Below are positions 10,686 to 19,065 of a DNA stretch of 55,257 nt, one piece after another; within the stretch, counting starts at the first letter, position 1; each line of letters begins with the position of its first letter. Source of the stretch: Streptomyces inusitatus. Its GTDB lineage: Bacteria; Actinomycetota; Actinomycetes; Streptomycetales; Streptomycetaceae. The notes beneath the pieces are model-generated. The model was not told where the DNA came from, searched no databases, and saw only the letters and a program-made list of their open reading frames with translations. The stretch lies in contig NZ_BMWG01000014.1 in assembly GCF_014651115.1 (NCBI RefSeq), positions 1 to 55,257 of the forward strand. The letters are read 5' to 3'. A program made the position numbers and the translations under genes.

Positions 10686-11509
10686 GATAAGTCCTTTCCC
10701 TGGCGCGGCCCCTCCCCTGAGGTGCCGTTTGGTCGCCGGGCCGTACGGATGTACACGGGCCGTGCTGACTGCGCCCGGCGGCGCGGTGACTGGCCGTGAC
10801 TCTAGGCGCAGCCGCCGGAGTGGGTCACTACGGACGTCAGGATGTGACGCTCTTGTTATGCCAAGGCCAATGGTTGCCGGTGGGAGTGGGACGGATCGGG
10901 CGTCCAAGCGCTTTAAACATGCGTTCAAAACCTTCGAACTCCCAGTTCCGCTAAGGGCCTTGGGTAGATCTGGGTGCTTACGGCGGACGCCGTGCCGGGT
11001 GAGGGGGAAGGGTGCTGTCCGGGGAGCGGACGCTCGTCCGGGGCCGGGATCGGCCGAACCGGAGATGGTTACGGAAGGTGACTATTTGCGGGTGCGGCTC
11101 GGGTGTGACTCGGGTGCGGCTCGGGGGTGCCGGGGCTCTCGCGGCGGGCGGCCCGGCGGTCGCGTGTCCGGAGTTCCCGGGGCTCCGCGAGGCGCGTCCC
11201 GATCGCCCGCCGAGAGGGGGCTTTGCGGGCCCGATGGGCGGCTGGGGTTGTGTCGCGAGCGCCGGGACGCGTCTTATGGGGCCCGGGAGTTGAGTGAGTG
11301 GTGAGGTTCAGGCCATCCCCGGCGTGGGGTGTGAGGGGAGGGGGTGACGGATGCTTCGGCCAACTGGGTATGCGTTGTGGGGGAGTTGTGGGCACGAGGT
11401 GAATTATCACGCTCGGTGATGTGATGGGGTGTCATGGGTGATGGCCCGGCGGTCGACGGGCTGCCCGTACGCACGCGTTGTTGACGTCTTCTCCATGCAG
11501 GGAGCTGTG
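10686..11509. other. Long non-coding gap between liv operon and mauE-like gene
   Basis: About 820 bp between divergent genes with no believable reading frame. The livJ side holds an 18-bp operator-like palindrome (10912-10929) in an AT-rich patch. The middle (11090-11140) has imperfect G-rich direct repeats of CGGGTGYGGCTCGGG type. The mauE side (about 11400-11440) has several GTGAT/ATCAC motifs, including ATCAC-6-GTGAT-like symmetry. No clean promoter hexamers are visible on either strand. Confidence 0.5.
10912..10929. promoter_or_regulatory. Operator-like palindrome upstream of livJ
   Basis: TTTAAACATGCGTTCAAA: seven-base arms TTTAAAC and GTTCAAA match with one mismatch around ATGC. It lies about 230 bp upstream of the livJ start in an AT-rich patch unlike its GC-rich surroundings. 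The size and symmetry fit a dimeric helix-turn-helix regulator. The protein that would bind is unknown. Confidence 0.5.
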
Positions 11510-12097
11510 ATGCAGGGAACTGTGCTGATGACCTACGCGGCCTTCGCGTGCCGGATTCTGCTCTTCGGCGTCTTCGCGGTGGCGCTCGTCGGGAAAGCGC
11601 GCGGCAGGGCGGCGTTCCAGGAGTTCGCCGCCTCGATCACGGCGCTGCGGCTGCTGCCCGCCGGGGCCTCACGGGCGGCGGCGGTCCTGGTGACCGCCGT
11701 GGAGGCGGCCGTGGTCGTGCTGCTGGTGCCGTCCTCGACCGTACTCGCCGGATTCGCCCTGGCGGTCCTGCTGCTGCTCGCCCTCACCGCGGGCATCGTG
11801 CTCGCTCTGCGCCGGGGGCGGAGCGCGCCCTGCCGCTGCTTCGGCGCTTCGGTCACCCCGCTGGGGCCAGTCCATGTCGTACGCAATCTGCTGCTGGCCC
11901 TCGCCGGGACCGGCGGTCTCGCGGCCATGGCCGCCGGAGCCCCGGACGGCTGGCCCCCGCACCTCGGCGGAAGCCTCATCGCCGCCGTCTCGGCGGCCGT
12001 CGTGCTGCTGCTCGTGGTCCGGCTCGACGATCTGACCGCGCTCTTCGCCCCGGCCCCGGCGGCCCCTTCGCGCACGGGCCGCCCGGGACCGTCCTGA
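11510..12097 (+). CDS. MauE-like DoxX-type membrane protein
   Basis: Integral membrane protein of 195 aa related to MauE/DoxX-like proteins, with about four hydrophobic segments and a conserved APCRCFG motif near residue 108 between them. MauE is needed to mature the disulfide-rich methylamine dehydrogenase small subunit, and actinobacterial relatives are thought to handle thiol redox at the membrane. No thioredoxin-like (MauD) partner or methylamine gene lies nearby, so its role is open. Start choice is uncertain: AGGGAG lies five bases before ATG 11510, and a second AGGGA precedes ATG 11528; both come from a 15-bp tandem repeat. It is convergent with the thioesterase gene, stops five bases apart. 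Confidence 0.8.
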   Translation: MQGTVLMTYAAFACRILLFGVFAVALVGKARGRAAFQEFAASITALRLLPAGASRAAAVLVTAVEAAVVVLLVPSSTVLAGFALAVLLLLALTAGIVLALRRGRSAPCRCFGASVTPLGPVHVVRNLLLALAGTGGLAAMAAGAPDGWPPHLGGSLIAAVSAAVVLLLVVRLDDLTALFAPAPAAPSRTGRPGPS

Positions 12098-12102
12098 CCC
12101 GG

Positions 12103-12591
12103 TCAGTCCTTCTCGCGGGTCCGTCCGGTGTCGCCTGCCGACACCTCACGGATCAGACAGGTGAGCCGGGCGGTGCAGATCCTGCGCTCCTGCTCATCGG
12201 TGATCACGATCTCGTACGTGGCCGTCGTCCGGCCCCGGTGCAGCGGGGTGGCCACCCCCGTGACCAGACCGGAGCGCGCGCCCCGGTGGTGGGTGCAGTT
12301 GAGGTCCACCCCGACCGCGATCCTGGTGCTGCCGCCGTGCAGCATCGCCCCGATCGACCCGAGGGTCTCCGCCAGCACGGCGGAGGCCCCGCCGTGCAGC
12401 AGCCCGTACGGCTGGGTGTTGCCCTCCACCGGCATGGTCCCGACGACCCGCCCGGCCGAGGCCTCCACGATCTCGACCCCCATCCGGTCGCCGAGATGAC
12501 CGGCCGAGAAGAGCGCGGGGAGATCCACCCCGAGCGCCGCGTACTCATCGATGACCTCTTGCGGGAACTTCACAGCTGACTGCTCACCCAT
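12103..12591 (-). CDS. PaaI-family hotdog thioesterase
   Basis: Single hotdog-fold acyl-CoA thioesterase of the PaaI/YbgC-like group (162 aa). The family motif YGLLHGGASAVLAETLGS around residues 63-80 supplies the conserved His-Gly-Gly and the catalytic acidic residue on the long helix; a following VGVDLNCTHHRGA strand fits the family. Substrate is unknown. I prefer ATG 12591, which has GGAG nine bases upstream, over ATG 12639, which has no ribosome binding site but keeps the frame open. Confidence 0.88.
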   Translation of the reverse strand: MGEQSAVKFPQEVIDEYAALGVDLPALFSAGHLGDRMGVEIVEASAGRVVGTMPVEGNTQPYGLLHGGASAVLAETLGSIGAMLHGGSTRIAVGVDLNCTHHRGARSGLVTGVATPLHRGRTTATYEIVITDEQERRICTARLTCLIREVSAGDTGRTREKD

Positions 12592-12724
12592 GGGCCCGGC
12601 TCCGATCCGATTGCGTTTGCGTGCTGTCGGCTCCGTCATATCATCCGGCTGAGCGAACGCTTAGGCCAAGGTCTCTTTCCGTCGGCCCGCCCCGGAGATC
12701 CGCCCCGGAGATCCGCCCACCCGG

Positions 12725-15067
12725 TCATGGCCGCTCGAACCGGACCACCACCGACTTGCTCGCCGGGGTGTTGCTGGTGTCGGCGGTGGAATCCAGCGGC
12801 ACCAGCACATTGGTCTCCGGGTAGTACGCCGCCGCGCAGCCCCGCGCGGTCGCATAGTGCACCACCCGGAAACCGGGGGCCCGCCGCTCCACGCCGTCCC
12901 TCCACTCGCTGACCAGATCGGTGTACGAGCCGTCCGCGAGCCCCAGCTCCCGCGCGTCCTCCGGATGCACCAGGACCACTCGGCGGCCCCCCTTGATGCC
13001 CCGGTAGCGGTCGTCCAGACCGTAGATCGTGGTGTTGTACTGATCGTGCGAACGCAGGGTCTGGAGCAGCAGCCGGCCCTCGGGGACCCTCGGATACTCC
13101 ACGGGGGCGGCCGTGAAGTTCGCCTTCCCGGTGGCCGTGGGGAACCGCCGCTCGTCCCGCGGCGCGTGCGGCAGCGTGAAACCCCCCGGGCGGGCGATCC
13201 TCGCGTTGAAGTCTTCAAAGCCCGGCACCACCCTGGAGATACGGTCGCGGATCGTCCCGTAGTCCCGCTCGAACTCCTCCCACGGCGTCCTCGACGCCGG
13301 CCCGAGCACCGCCCGCGCCAGCCGTGCCACGATCGCCGGCTCGGAGAGCAGCGAGGGACCGGCCGGGGCGAGATTGCCGCGCGAGGCGTGCACCATCCCC
13401 ATCGAGTCCTCGACCGTGACCACCTGCCGCCCGCCCGCCTGGACGTCCTTGTCGGTGCGCCCCAGCGTGGGCAGGATCAGCGCCCGGCGGCCCGTCACCG
13501 CGTGGGAGCGGTTCAGCTTGGTCGAGACGTGCACCGTGAGCCGCGCCCGGCGGATCGCGGCCTCGGTCACCTCCGTGTCGGGGGTCGCCGCGACGAAGTT
13601 CCCGCCCATGGCGAAGAAGACCTTGGCCTCGCCGTCGCGCAGCGCCCGGATGGACCGTACGACGTCCAGGCCGTGGTGGCGCGGCGGCGCGAAGCCGAAC
13701 TCCTTCTCCAGGGCGTCCAGGAACGCCGGGGCGGGCCGCTCGAAGATCCCCATGGTCCGGTCGCCCTGCACATTGGAGTGCCCCCGCACCGGACAGACGC
13801 CCGCGCCGGGCCGGCCGATCGCGCCGCGCAGCAGCAGAAAGTTGACCACCTCGCGGATGGTGGCCACCGAATGCTTGTGCTGGGTGAGCCCCATCGCCCA
13901 GCACACGATGGTCCGTCTCGACTCCAGCACCATGGCCAGCGCCCGCTCGATGTCCGAGCGCTCCAGCCCCGTCGCGGCGAGCGTCTCCTCCCAGTCGGCG
14001 GCCCGGGCGGCGGCCCGGAACTCCTCGAAGCCATGGGTGTGCTCCCGTACGAACTCCCGGTCGACGGCGCCCCCTCCCGCGGCCCCCGCGGTCCCGGGCA
14101 CCCCCGCGGTCCCGGGCGCGTCCGGGCTCTCGTGCTCGCGCTCGTCCTCGGCCAGGATCAGCTTGTTCAACAGCCGGAACAGCGCCTGGTCGCCGCCGAT
14201 GCGGATCTGAAGGAAGAGGTCGTTGAGCGCGACACCCCTGATCATGCCGAGCGGCGTCTGAGGGTTCTTGAACCTCTCCATGCCGGCCTCGGGCAGTGGA
14301 TTCACCGAAATGATCCTCGCGCCCGCCGCTTTCGCCTTCTCCAGCGCGGAGAGCATCCGGGGATGGTTGGTACCGGGATTCTGACCCGCCACGATGATCA
14401 GATCCGCCTGGTGCAGATCCTCCAGGGAGACACTGCCCTTGCCGACGCCGAGCGTCTCGGTGAGCGCGGAGCCGGACGACTCGTGACACATGTTGGAACA
14501 GTCGGGGAGATTGTTGGTGCCGAACTCCCGGGCGAAGAGCTGCAACAGGAACGCGGCCTCATTGCTGGTCCGGCCCGAGGTGTAGAAGAGCGCCTCGTCG
14601 GGGGAGGAGAGCGCGGTCAGCTCCTCGGCGATGATCTCGAAGGCCCGCTCCCAGGTCACCGGTTCATAACGGTCCCCGCCCGGCGGCAGATACACCGGCT
14701 CGGTGATCCGCCCCTGCTGCCCCAGCCAGTACCCGCTGCGCCCGGCCAGGTCCGCGAGCGGGTGCCCGGCGAAGAAATCGGGGGTGACCCGGCGCAGGGT
14801 CGCCTCCTCGGCGACCGCCTTCGCGCCGTTCTCACAGAACTCCGCGGTGTGCCGCCGGTCCTCCTCCGGCCAGGCGCAGCCCGGACAGTCGAAGCCGTCC
14901 TTCTGATTGACCTTGAGCAGGGCCCGGGCGGCGCGCCGCACCCCCATCTGACGCCGGGCGACCCCCAGCGTGTGCGCCACGGCGGGCAGCCCCGCCGCCG
15001 CGCGCGGGGGCGCCGAGACCTGCGGCGCGTCCTGGACCGGATCACCCTCGGGCGGCTTGCCTGCCAT
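12725..15067 (-). CDS. FdhF/YdeP-family molybdopterin oxidoreductase
   Basis: Molybdenum bis-MGD oxidoreductase of the YdeP / formate dehydrogenase alpha-like family (780 aa, cytoplasmic). Near residue 57 is the Cys motif DGFDCPGCAWPE that is hallmark for YdeP-type proteins, then the cofactor domains with SGRTSNEAAFLLQLFAREFGTN, DCSNMCHES and VAGQNPGTNHPR. The C-terminal MGD-binding domain carries RSHDQYNTTIYGL. I chose ATG 15067, preceded by AAGGGGAG; the frame is open further upstream, overlapping the polA start region. The physiological substrate is unknown; E. coli YdeP is linked to acid resistance. No fdhD or other partner is adjacent. An insert rich in Ala/Gly/Pro (around 325-345) is of low complexity. 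Confidence 0.92.
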   Translation of the reverse strand: MAGKPPEGDPVQDAPQVSAPPRAAAGLPAVAHTLGVARRQMGVRRAARALLKVNQKDGFDCPGCAWPEEDRRHTAEFCENGAKAVAEEATLRRVTPDFFAGHPLADLAGRSGYWLGQQGRITEPVYLPPGGDRYEPVTWERAFEIIAEELTALSSPDEALFYTSGRTSNEAAFLLQLFAREFGTNNLPDCSNMCHESSGSALTETLGVGKGSVSLEDLHQADLIIVAGQNPGTNHPRMLSALEKAKAAGARIISVNPLPEAGMERFKNPQTPLGMIRGVALNDLFLQIRIGGDQALFRLLNKLILAEDEREHESPDAPGTAGVPGTAGAAGGGAVDREFVREHTHGFEEFRAAARAADWEETLAATGLERSDIERALAMVLESRRTIVCWAMGLTQHKHSVATIREVVNFLLLRGAIGRPGAGVCPVRGHSNVQGDRTMGIFERPAPAFLDALEKEFGFAPPRHHGLDVVRSIRALRDGEAKVFFAMGGNFVAATPDTEVTEAAIRRARLTVHVSTKLNRSHAVTGRRALILPTLGRTDKDVQAGGRQVVTVEDSMGMVHASRGNLAPAGPSLLSEPAIVARLARAVLGPASRTPWEEFERDYGTIRDRISRVVPGFEDFNARIARPGGFTLPHAPRDERRFPTATGKANFTAAPVEYPRVPEGRLLLQTLRSHDQYNTTIYGLDDRYRGIKGGRRVVLVHPEDARELGLADGSYTDLVSEWRDGVERRAPGFRVVHYATARGCAAAYYPETNVLVPLDSTADTSNTPASKSVVVRFERP

Positions 15068-15216
15068 CGTGCTCCCCTTCGGCGCGGAGTACCTGTGCGG
15101 GCGGCGCGGGAGTCCCTCCGCCACCCACTCACGGATACTGCCACGCCCCTCTGACAACGCTCCCGTCCCGGCGCGAGTGAACGGCGATGTCAGTGGTCCG
15201 TGGCAGGATCGTCCCC

Positions 15217-17928
15217 GTGGCTGAGACAGCATCGAAGCGAACCCCAGACGAAAACCGTCCGCGCCTGCTCCTCATGGACGGGCACTCCCTGGCGTACCGG
15301 GCGTTCTTCGCGCTGCCCGCGGAGAATTTCTCGACCGCGAGCGGTCAGACGACCAACGCCATCTACGGCTTCGCGTCGATGCTGGCGAACACGCTGCGCG
15401 ACGAGGCCCCCACGCATTTCGCGGTGGCCTTCGACGTGTCCCGCAAGACCTGGCGCTCCAAGGACTTCCCCGAGTACAAGGCGAACCGATCGGCGACCCC
15501 CGACGAGTTCAAGGGCCAGGTCGAGCTGATCGGCGAGCTGCTCGACACGATGAACGCCGAGCGCTTCGCGGTCGACGGCTTCGAGGCCGACGACATCATC
15601 GCCACCCTCGCCACCCAGGCCGAGGCCGCGGGCTTTGACGTGCTGATCGTCACCGGCGACCGGGACTCCTTCCAGCTCGTCAGCGATCACGTCACCGTGC
15701 TCTACCCCACCAAGGGCGTCTCCGAGCTGACCCGGTTCACCCCGGAGAAGGTCCAGGAGAAGTACGGACTCACCCCCCAGCAGTACCCCGACTTCGCTGC
15801 CCTGCGCGGCGACCCGTCCGACAACCTCCCGGGCATCCCGGGCGTCGGCGAGAAGACGGCCACCAAGTGGATCAACCAGTTCGGCTCCTTCGCCGAGCTG
15901 GTCGAGCGCGCCGACGAGGTCAAGGGCAAGGTCGGACAGTCGCTCCGCGACCATCTGGAGGCGGTCAAGCTCAACCGCCATCTGACCGAGCTGGTGCGCG
16001 ACGTCGAGCTGCCCCGCTCCGTCGCCGAGCTGGAGCGCGCGCCCTACGACCGCGGCGCGCTCCGGGGCTTCCTGGAGGTCCTGGAGATCCGCAACCCCAA
16101 CCTCAGGGACCGGCTGCTCGCGGTCGACCCCGGGGCGCGGGAGGAGGAGGCCCCCGCGCCCGACGCCGGAGTCCAGCTGGACGGCGCCGCGCTCGCCACC
16201 GGTGAGCTGGCCCCCTGGCTGGAGCGGCACGCCGGGCAGCCCCTCGGCGTCGCCACGGTCGCCACCTGGGCCCTGGGCGTGGGCCAGGTCGCCGAGGTCG
16301 CCCTCGCCGCCGCCGACGGAAGCGCCGCCTGGTTCGACACCACCCGGCTCGACGAGACCGACGACCGGGCCTTCGCCGCCTGGCTCGCCGACCCGGCCCG
16401 GCCGAAGGTCATGCACAACGCCAAGGACGCGCTGCGGGTCTTCCCCGAGCACGGCTGGCACATCGACGGCATCACGATGGACACCGCGCTCGCCGCCTAT
16501 CTCGTCAAGCCCGGCCGCCGCTCCTTCGCGCTCGACACCCTCTCCATCGAGTACCTCCACCGCGAGCTGGCCCCGGCCGCCGCCGACGGTCAGCTGGCCT
16601 TCGGCGTCGACGAGCACGCCGAGGCCGACGCCCTGATGGCCCAGGCCCGCGCCGTGCTCGACCTCGGCGACGCCTTCGGCGAGAGGCTGACCGAGGTCGG
16701 CGCGGTCGAGCTGCTCCATGAGATCGAGCTGCCCACCTCCCTGCTGCTGGCCCGGATGGAGCGCCACGGCATCGCCGCCGACCGCCCGCATCTGGAGGCG
16801 ATGGAGCAGCTCTTCGCCGGAGCGGTGCAGCAGGCCGTCAAGGAGGCCCACGCCGCCGTCGGCCACGAGTTCAACCTGGGCTCGCCCAAGCAGCTCCAGG
16901 AAGTCTTCTTCGGCGAGCTGAACCTCCCCAAGACGAAGAAGACCAAGACCGGCTACACCACCGACGCCGACGCGCTCGCCTGGCTCGCCACCCAGACCGA
17001 GCACGAGCTGCCGGTCATCATGCTGCGCCACCGTGAGCAGGCCCGGCTGCGCTCCACGGTCGAGGGCCTGATCAAGACGGTCGCCGCCGACGGCCGGATC
17101 CACACCACCTTCAGCCAGACGGTCGCCGCCACCGGCCGTCTCTCCTCGACCGACCCCAACCTCCAGAACGTGCCGGTCCGCACCGACGAGGGCCGTGCCA
17201 TCCGCCGGGGCTTCGTCGTCGGCGAGGGCTTCGAGTCGCTGATGACGGCCGACTACAGCCAGATCGAGCTGCGGGTGATGGCCCATCTCTCCCAGGACGA
17301 GGGCCTGATCGAGGCGTTCACCTCGGGCGAGGATCTGCACAACACCGTGGCGTCCCAGGTCTTCGGCGTGGAGACCTCCGCGGTCGACGCGGAGATGCGC
17401 CGCAAGATCAAGGCGATGTCCTACGGCCTGGCGTACGGCCTGTCGGCGTTCGGCCTCTCCCAGCAGCTGAACATCGAGGCCGGCGAGGCCCGTGCCCTGA
17501 TGGACACCTACTTCGAGCGGTTCGGCGGGGTCCGCGACTATCTGCACCGCGCCGTGGACGAGGCCCGGGCCACCGGGTACACGGCGACGATGCTCGGCCG
17601 CCGCCGCTATCTCCCGGATCTCAACAGCGACAACCGCCAGCGCCGCGAGGCCGCCGAGCGCATGGCGCTCAACGCGCCGATCCAGGGCACCGCCGCCGAC
17701 ATCGTCAAGATCGCGATGCTGAAGGTGGACGGGGCGCTGCGCGAGGCGAAGCTCTCCTCCCGGCTGCTGCTCCAGGTCCATGACGAAATCGTGCTGGAGA
17801 TCTCCCCGGGCGAGCGCGAGGACGTCGAGGCGATCGTGCGCCGGGAGATGTCCTCGGCGGCCTCGCTGAGCGCGCCCCTCGATGTGTCGGTGGGCGTCGG
17901 GACCGACTGGGAGTCCGCCGCGCACTGA
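15217..17928 (+). CDS. polA: DNA polymerase I
   Basis: Repair and Okazaki-fragment polymerase (903 aa). The N-terminal 5'-3' exonuclease domain (about 10-300) shows LLMDGHSLAYRAFF, GDRDSFQLV and the H3TH segment LPGIPGVGEKTA. The polymerase domain (about 520-903) has motif A TADYSQIELRVMAHLS, motif B RRKIKAMSYGLAYGLS and motif C LQVHDEIVLE. The middle domain (about 310-510) lacks the DxE of a proofreading 3'-5' exonuclease, where the strand reads AAWFDTTRL. So it is probably non-proofreading, as in other actinobacterial Pol I. I prefer GTG 15217 (AGGA upstream, matching the usual start MAET...); ATG 15187 is possible. It is followed by a strong shared terminator. Confidence 0.97.
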   Translation: MAETASKRTPDENRPRLLLMDGHSLAYRAFFALPAENFSTASGQTTNAIYGFASMLANTLRDEAPTHFAVAFDVSRKTWRSKDFPEYKANRSATPDEFKGQVELIGELLDTMNAERFAVDGFEADDIIATLATQAEAAGFDVLIVTGDRDSFQLVSDHVTVLYPTKGVSELTRFTPEKVQEKYGLTPQQYPDFAALRGDPSDNLPGIPGVGEKTATKWINQFGSFAELVERADEVKGKVGQSLRDHLEAVKLNRHLTELVRDVELPRSVAELERAPYDRGALRGFLEVLEIRNPNLRDRLLAVDPGAREEEAPAPDAGVQLDGAALATGELAPWLERHAGQPLGVATVATWALGVGQVAEVALAAADGSAAWFDTTRLDETDDRAFAAWLADPARPKVMHNAKDALRVFPEHGWHIDGITMDTALAAYLVKPGRRSFALDTLSIEYLHRELAPAAADGQLAFGVDEHAEADALMAQARAVLDLGDAFGERLTEVGAVELLHEIELPTSLLLARMERHGIAADRPHLEAMEQLFAGAVQQAVKEAHAAVGHEFNLGSPKQLQEVFFGELNLPKTKKTKTGYTTDADALAWLATQTEHELPVIMLRHREQARLRSTVEGLIKTVAADGRIHTTFSQTVAATGRLSSTDPNLQNVPVRTDEGRAIRRGFVVGEGFESLMTADYSQIELRVMAHLSQDEGLIEAFTSGEDLHNTVASQVFGVETSAVDAEMRRKIKAMSYGLAYGLSAFGLSQQLNIEAGEARALMDTYFERFGGVRDYLHRAVDEARATGYTATMLGRRRYLPDLNSDNRQRREAAERMALNAPIQGTAADIVKIAMLKVDGALREAKLSSRLLLQVHDEIVLEISPGEREDVEAIVRREMSSAASLSAPLDVSVGVGTDWESAAH

Positions 17929-17953
17929 CCGACCGCCGTTTCGCCGTGCGTCC

Positions 17954-17993
17954 GGCCCGCCGCGCCCCGGTCTCCACCGGGGCACGGCGGGCC
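17954..17993. terminator. Bidirectional terminator between polA and DUF4184 gene
   Basis: GGCCCGCCG-C-GCCCCGGT (17954-17971) pairs with ACCGGGGC-A-CGGCGGGCC (17976-17993), a 17-bp stem with one C/A mismatch and a 4-nt loop. It lies between convergent gene ends, 26 nt after polA and 8 nt after the DUF4184 stop. Confidence 0.85.
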
Positions 17994-18000
17994 GTCGGCG

Positions 18001-18798
18001 TCAGACGCGCTCGGGAGCCCGTGCGCGCAGCCTCATGGCCCCGCCGTACAGCACCAGTCCGACCGCGAGTCCCGCCCCGGCCCCGAAGCAGGCGGTGGGA
18101 ATGAGGTCGAGGAGCGATTCCATCCCGTCGGCGGCCCGCACACACCGGTCGACGAGGCCGATCAGCGCGCACGCGCCGATCAGGGCGCCCGCCCGCCTGC
18201 GGTCCCGGGCGTCGAGGACGGGCACGGACGGCGGCGGGACGGACGGGGGCTGCCTCCGCAGCGCCGTCAGCGTGAACCATCCGATCACCGCGAGGGAGAG
18301 CGCGGAGGATCCGTACTGCGCGAACTTGTGGACCCCGAACCCGGCCACCGTCTCATTGAGCACCGGTATCAGCCGGGTGCCCCATCGGTCGTGGTGGGTG
18401 AAGGAGTCCCAGAAGACATGACTGGCCGCGCCGAGCGCCGCCGAGACATAGAAGCAGAAGGCGTATCGCAGGCTCTGGGCCCCGGGCCGCCCCCGCAGCC
18501 AGGAGTGCACGGGCCCCCGCAGCCCTCCGGGCAGCAGCGCCACCAGGGGGTCCCGCATCATCAGCCACAGCGCCGCCAGCGCGGCGGTGATGGCCACGTC
18601 GACGGTGAGCACTCCGAGCGGCGCATGGGTGAACAGGCCGAACTCCATGGCCCCCGGCACGGCGGTGGCCGCGAAGTACGTCATGTCGGGGGAGAGCGAG
18701 CCCAGCACCAGGGCCGAGGCGACGAGCGGTCCGCGACCGGTCCCGTCCCTTCGGACGCCCGGCAGGACGGCGACGACATGGCTCAATGTGAACGGCAT
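18001..18798 (-). CDS. DUF4184 family membrane protein
   Basis: Integral membrane protein (265 aa) of the DUF4184 family. It starts with MPFTLSHVVAVLPG, the typical N-terminal motif of the family with a conserved His, then GSLSPDMTYF, and later ASHVFWDSFTHHDRW, where His/Asp residues recall zinc-dependent membrane hydrolases of the YdjM/LexA-induced type. Five to six hydrophobic segments are visible. Function is unknown. It is divergent from the lytic transglycosylase gene across a 267-bp gap holding two palindromes. Confidence 0.88.
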   Translation of the reverse strand: MPFTLSHVVAVLPGVRRDGTGRGPLVASALVLGSLSPDMTYFAATAVPGAMEFGLFTHAPLGVLTVDVAITAALAALWLMMRDPLVALLPGGLRGPVHSWLRGRPGAQSLRYAFCFYVSAALGAASHVFWDSFTHHDRWGTRLIPVLNETVAGFGVHKFAQYGSSALSLAVIGWFTLTALRRQPPSVPPPSVPVLDARDRRRAGALIGACALIGLVDRCVRAADGMESLLDLIPTACFGAGAGLAVGLVLYGGAMRLRARAPERV

Positions 18799-18838
18799 AC
18801 CTCAAGGCCCCCTGTGACCCGTGTTGATCGGCTGACGG

Positions 18839-18853
18839 CCGGTCAATGACCGG
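18839..18853. promoter_or_regulatory. Palindrome 1 in divergent promoter region
   Basis: CCGGTCA-A-TGACCGG, a perfect 7-1-7 palindrome 41 bp upstream of the DUF4184 start. It is a candidate operator for either divergent gene. Confidence 0.45.
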
Positions 18854-18888
18854 TCCTGTGCCAGATATGGATCTATCGGTGATCGGTC

Positions 18889-18905
18889 TCGCCCAGTATG
18901 GGCGA
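18889..18905. promoter_or_regulatory. Palindrome 2 in divergent promoter region
   Basis: TCGCCCA-GTA-TGGGCGA, a perfect 7-3-7 palindrome between the DUF4184 gene and the lytic transglycosylase gene. Short CGATCGG/GATCGG repeats flank it. A regulator site is plausible, but no known consensus is matched. Confidence 0.45.
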
Positions 18906-19065
18906 TCGGCTTGATCCGGAACTCTGGCCTCCGCACGGTGGCGAACTGGTGAAAAACGGTCAGGGCGAGGTGTTCCGGGGCCGATAGTTGCCGTAGGGTC
19001 ACCTGGATATAGCCGTTATCGCACTGGGGAGCGCGGGCAGCCGCTTTCGGGGAGGGGAAAGACGT

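Noticed and set aside
12857..15154. Long plus-strand frame of 765 codons antisense to the molybdopterin oxidoreductase
   Set aside because: Arg/Gly/Pro/His-rich translation with no motif, fully opposite a gene with clear domains; a product of GC-rich third positions.
15190..17985. Minus-strand frame of 931 codons antisense to polA
   Set aside because: Low-complexity Gly/Val/Leu/Asp sequence opposite a certain gene; no start signal.
18799..19065. c-di-AMP (ydaO-type) riboswitch upstream of the lytic transglycosylase
   Set aside because: Several Streptomyces wall-hydrolase genes have one, but the conserved core is not present here.
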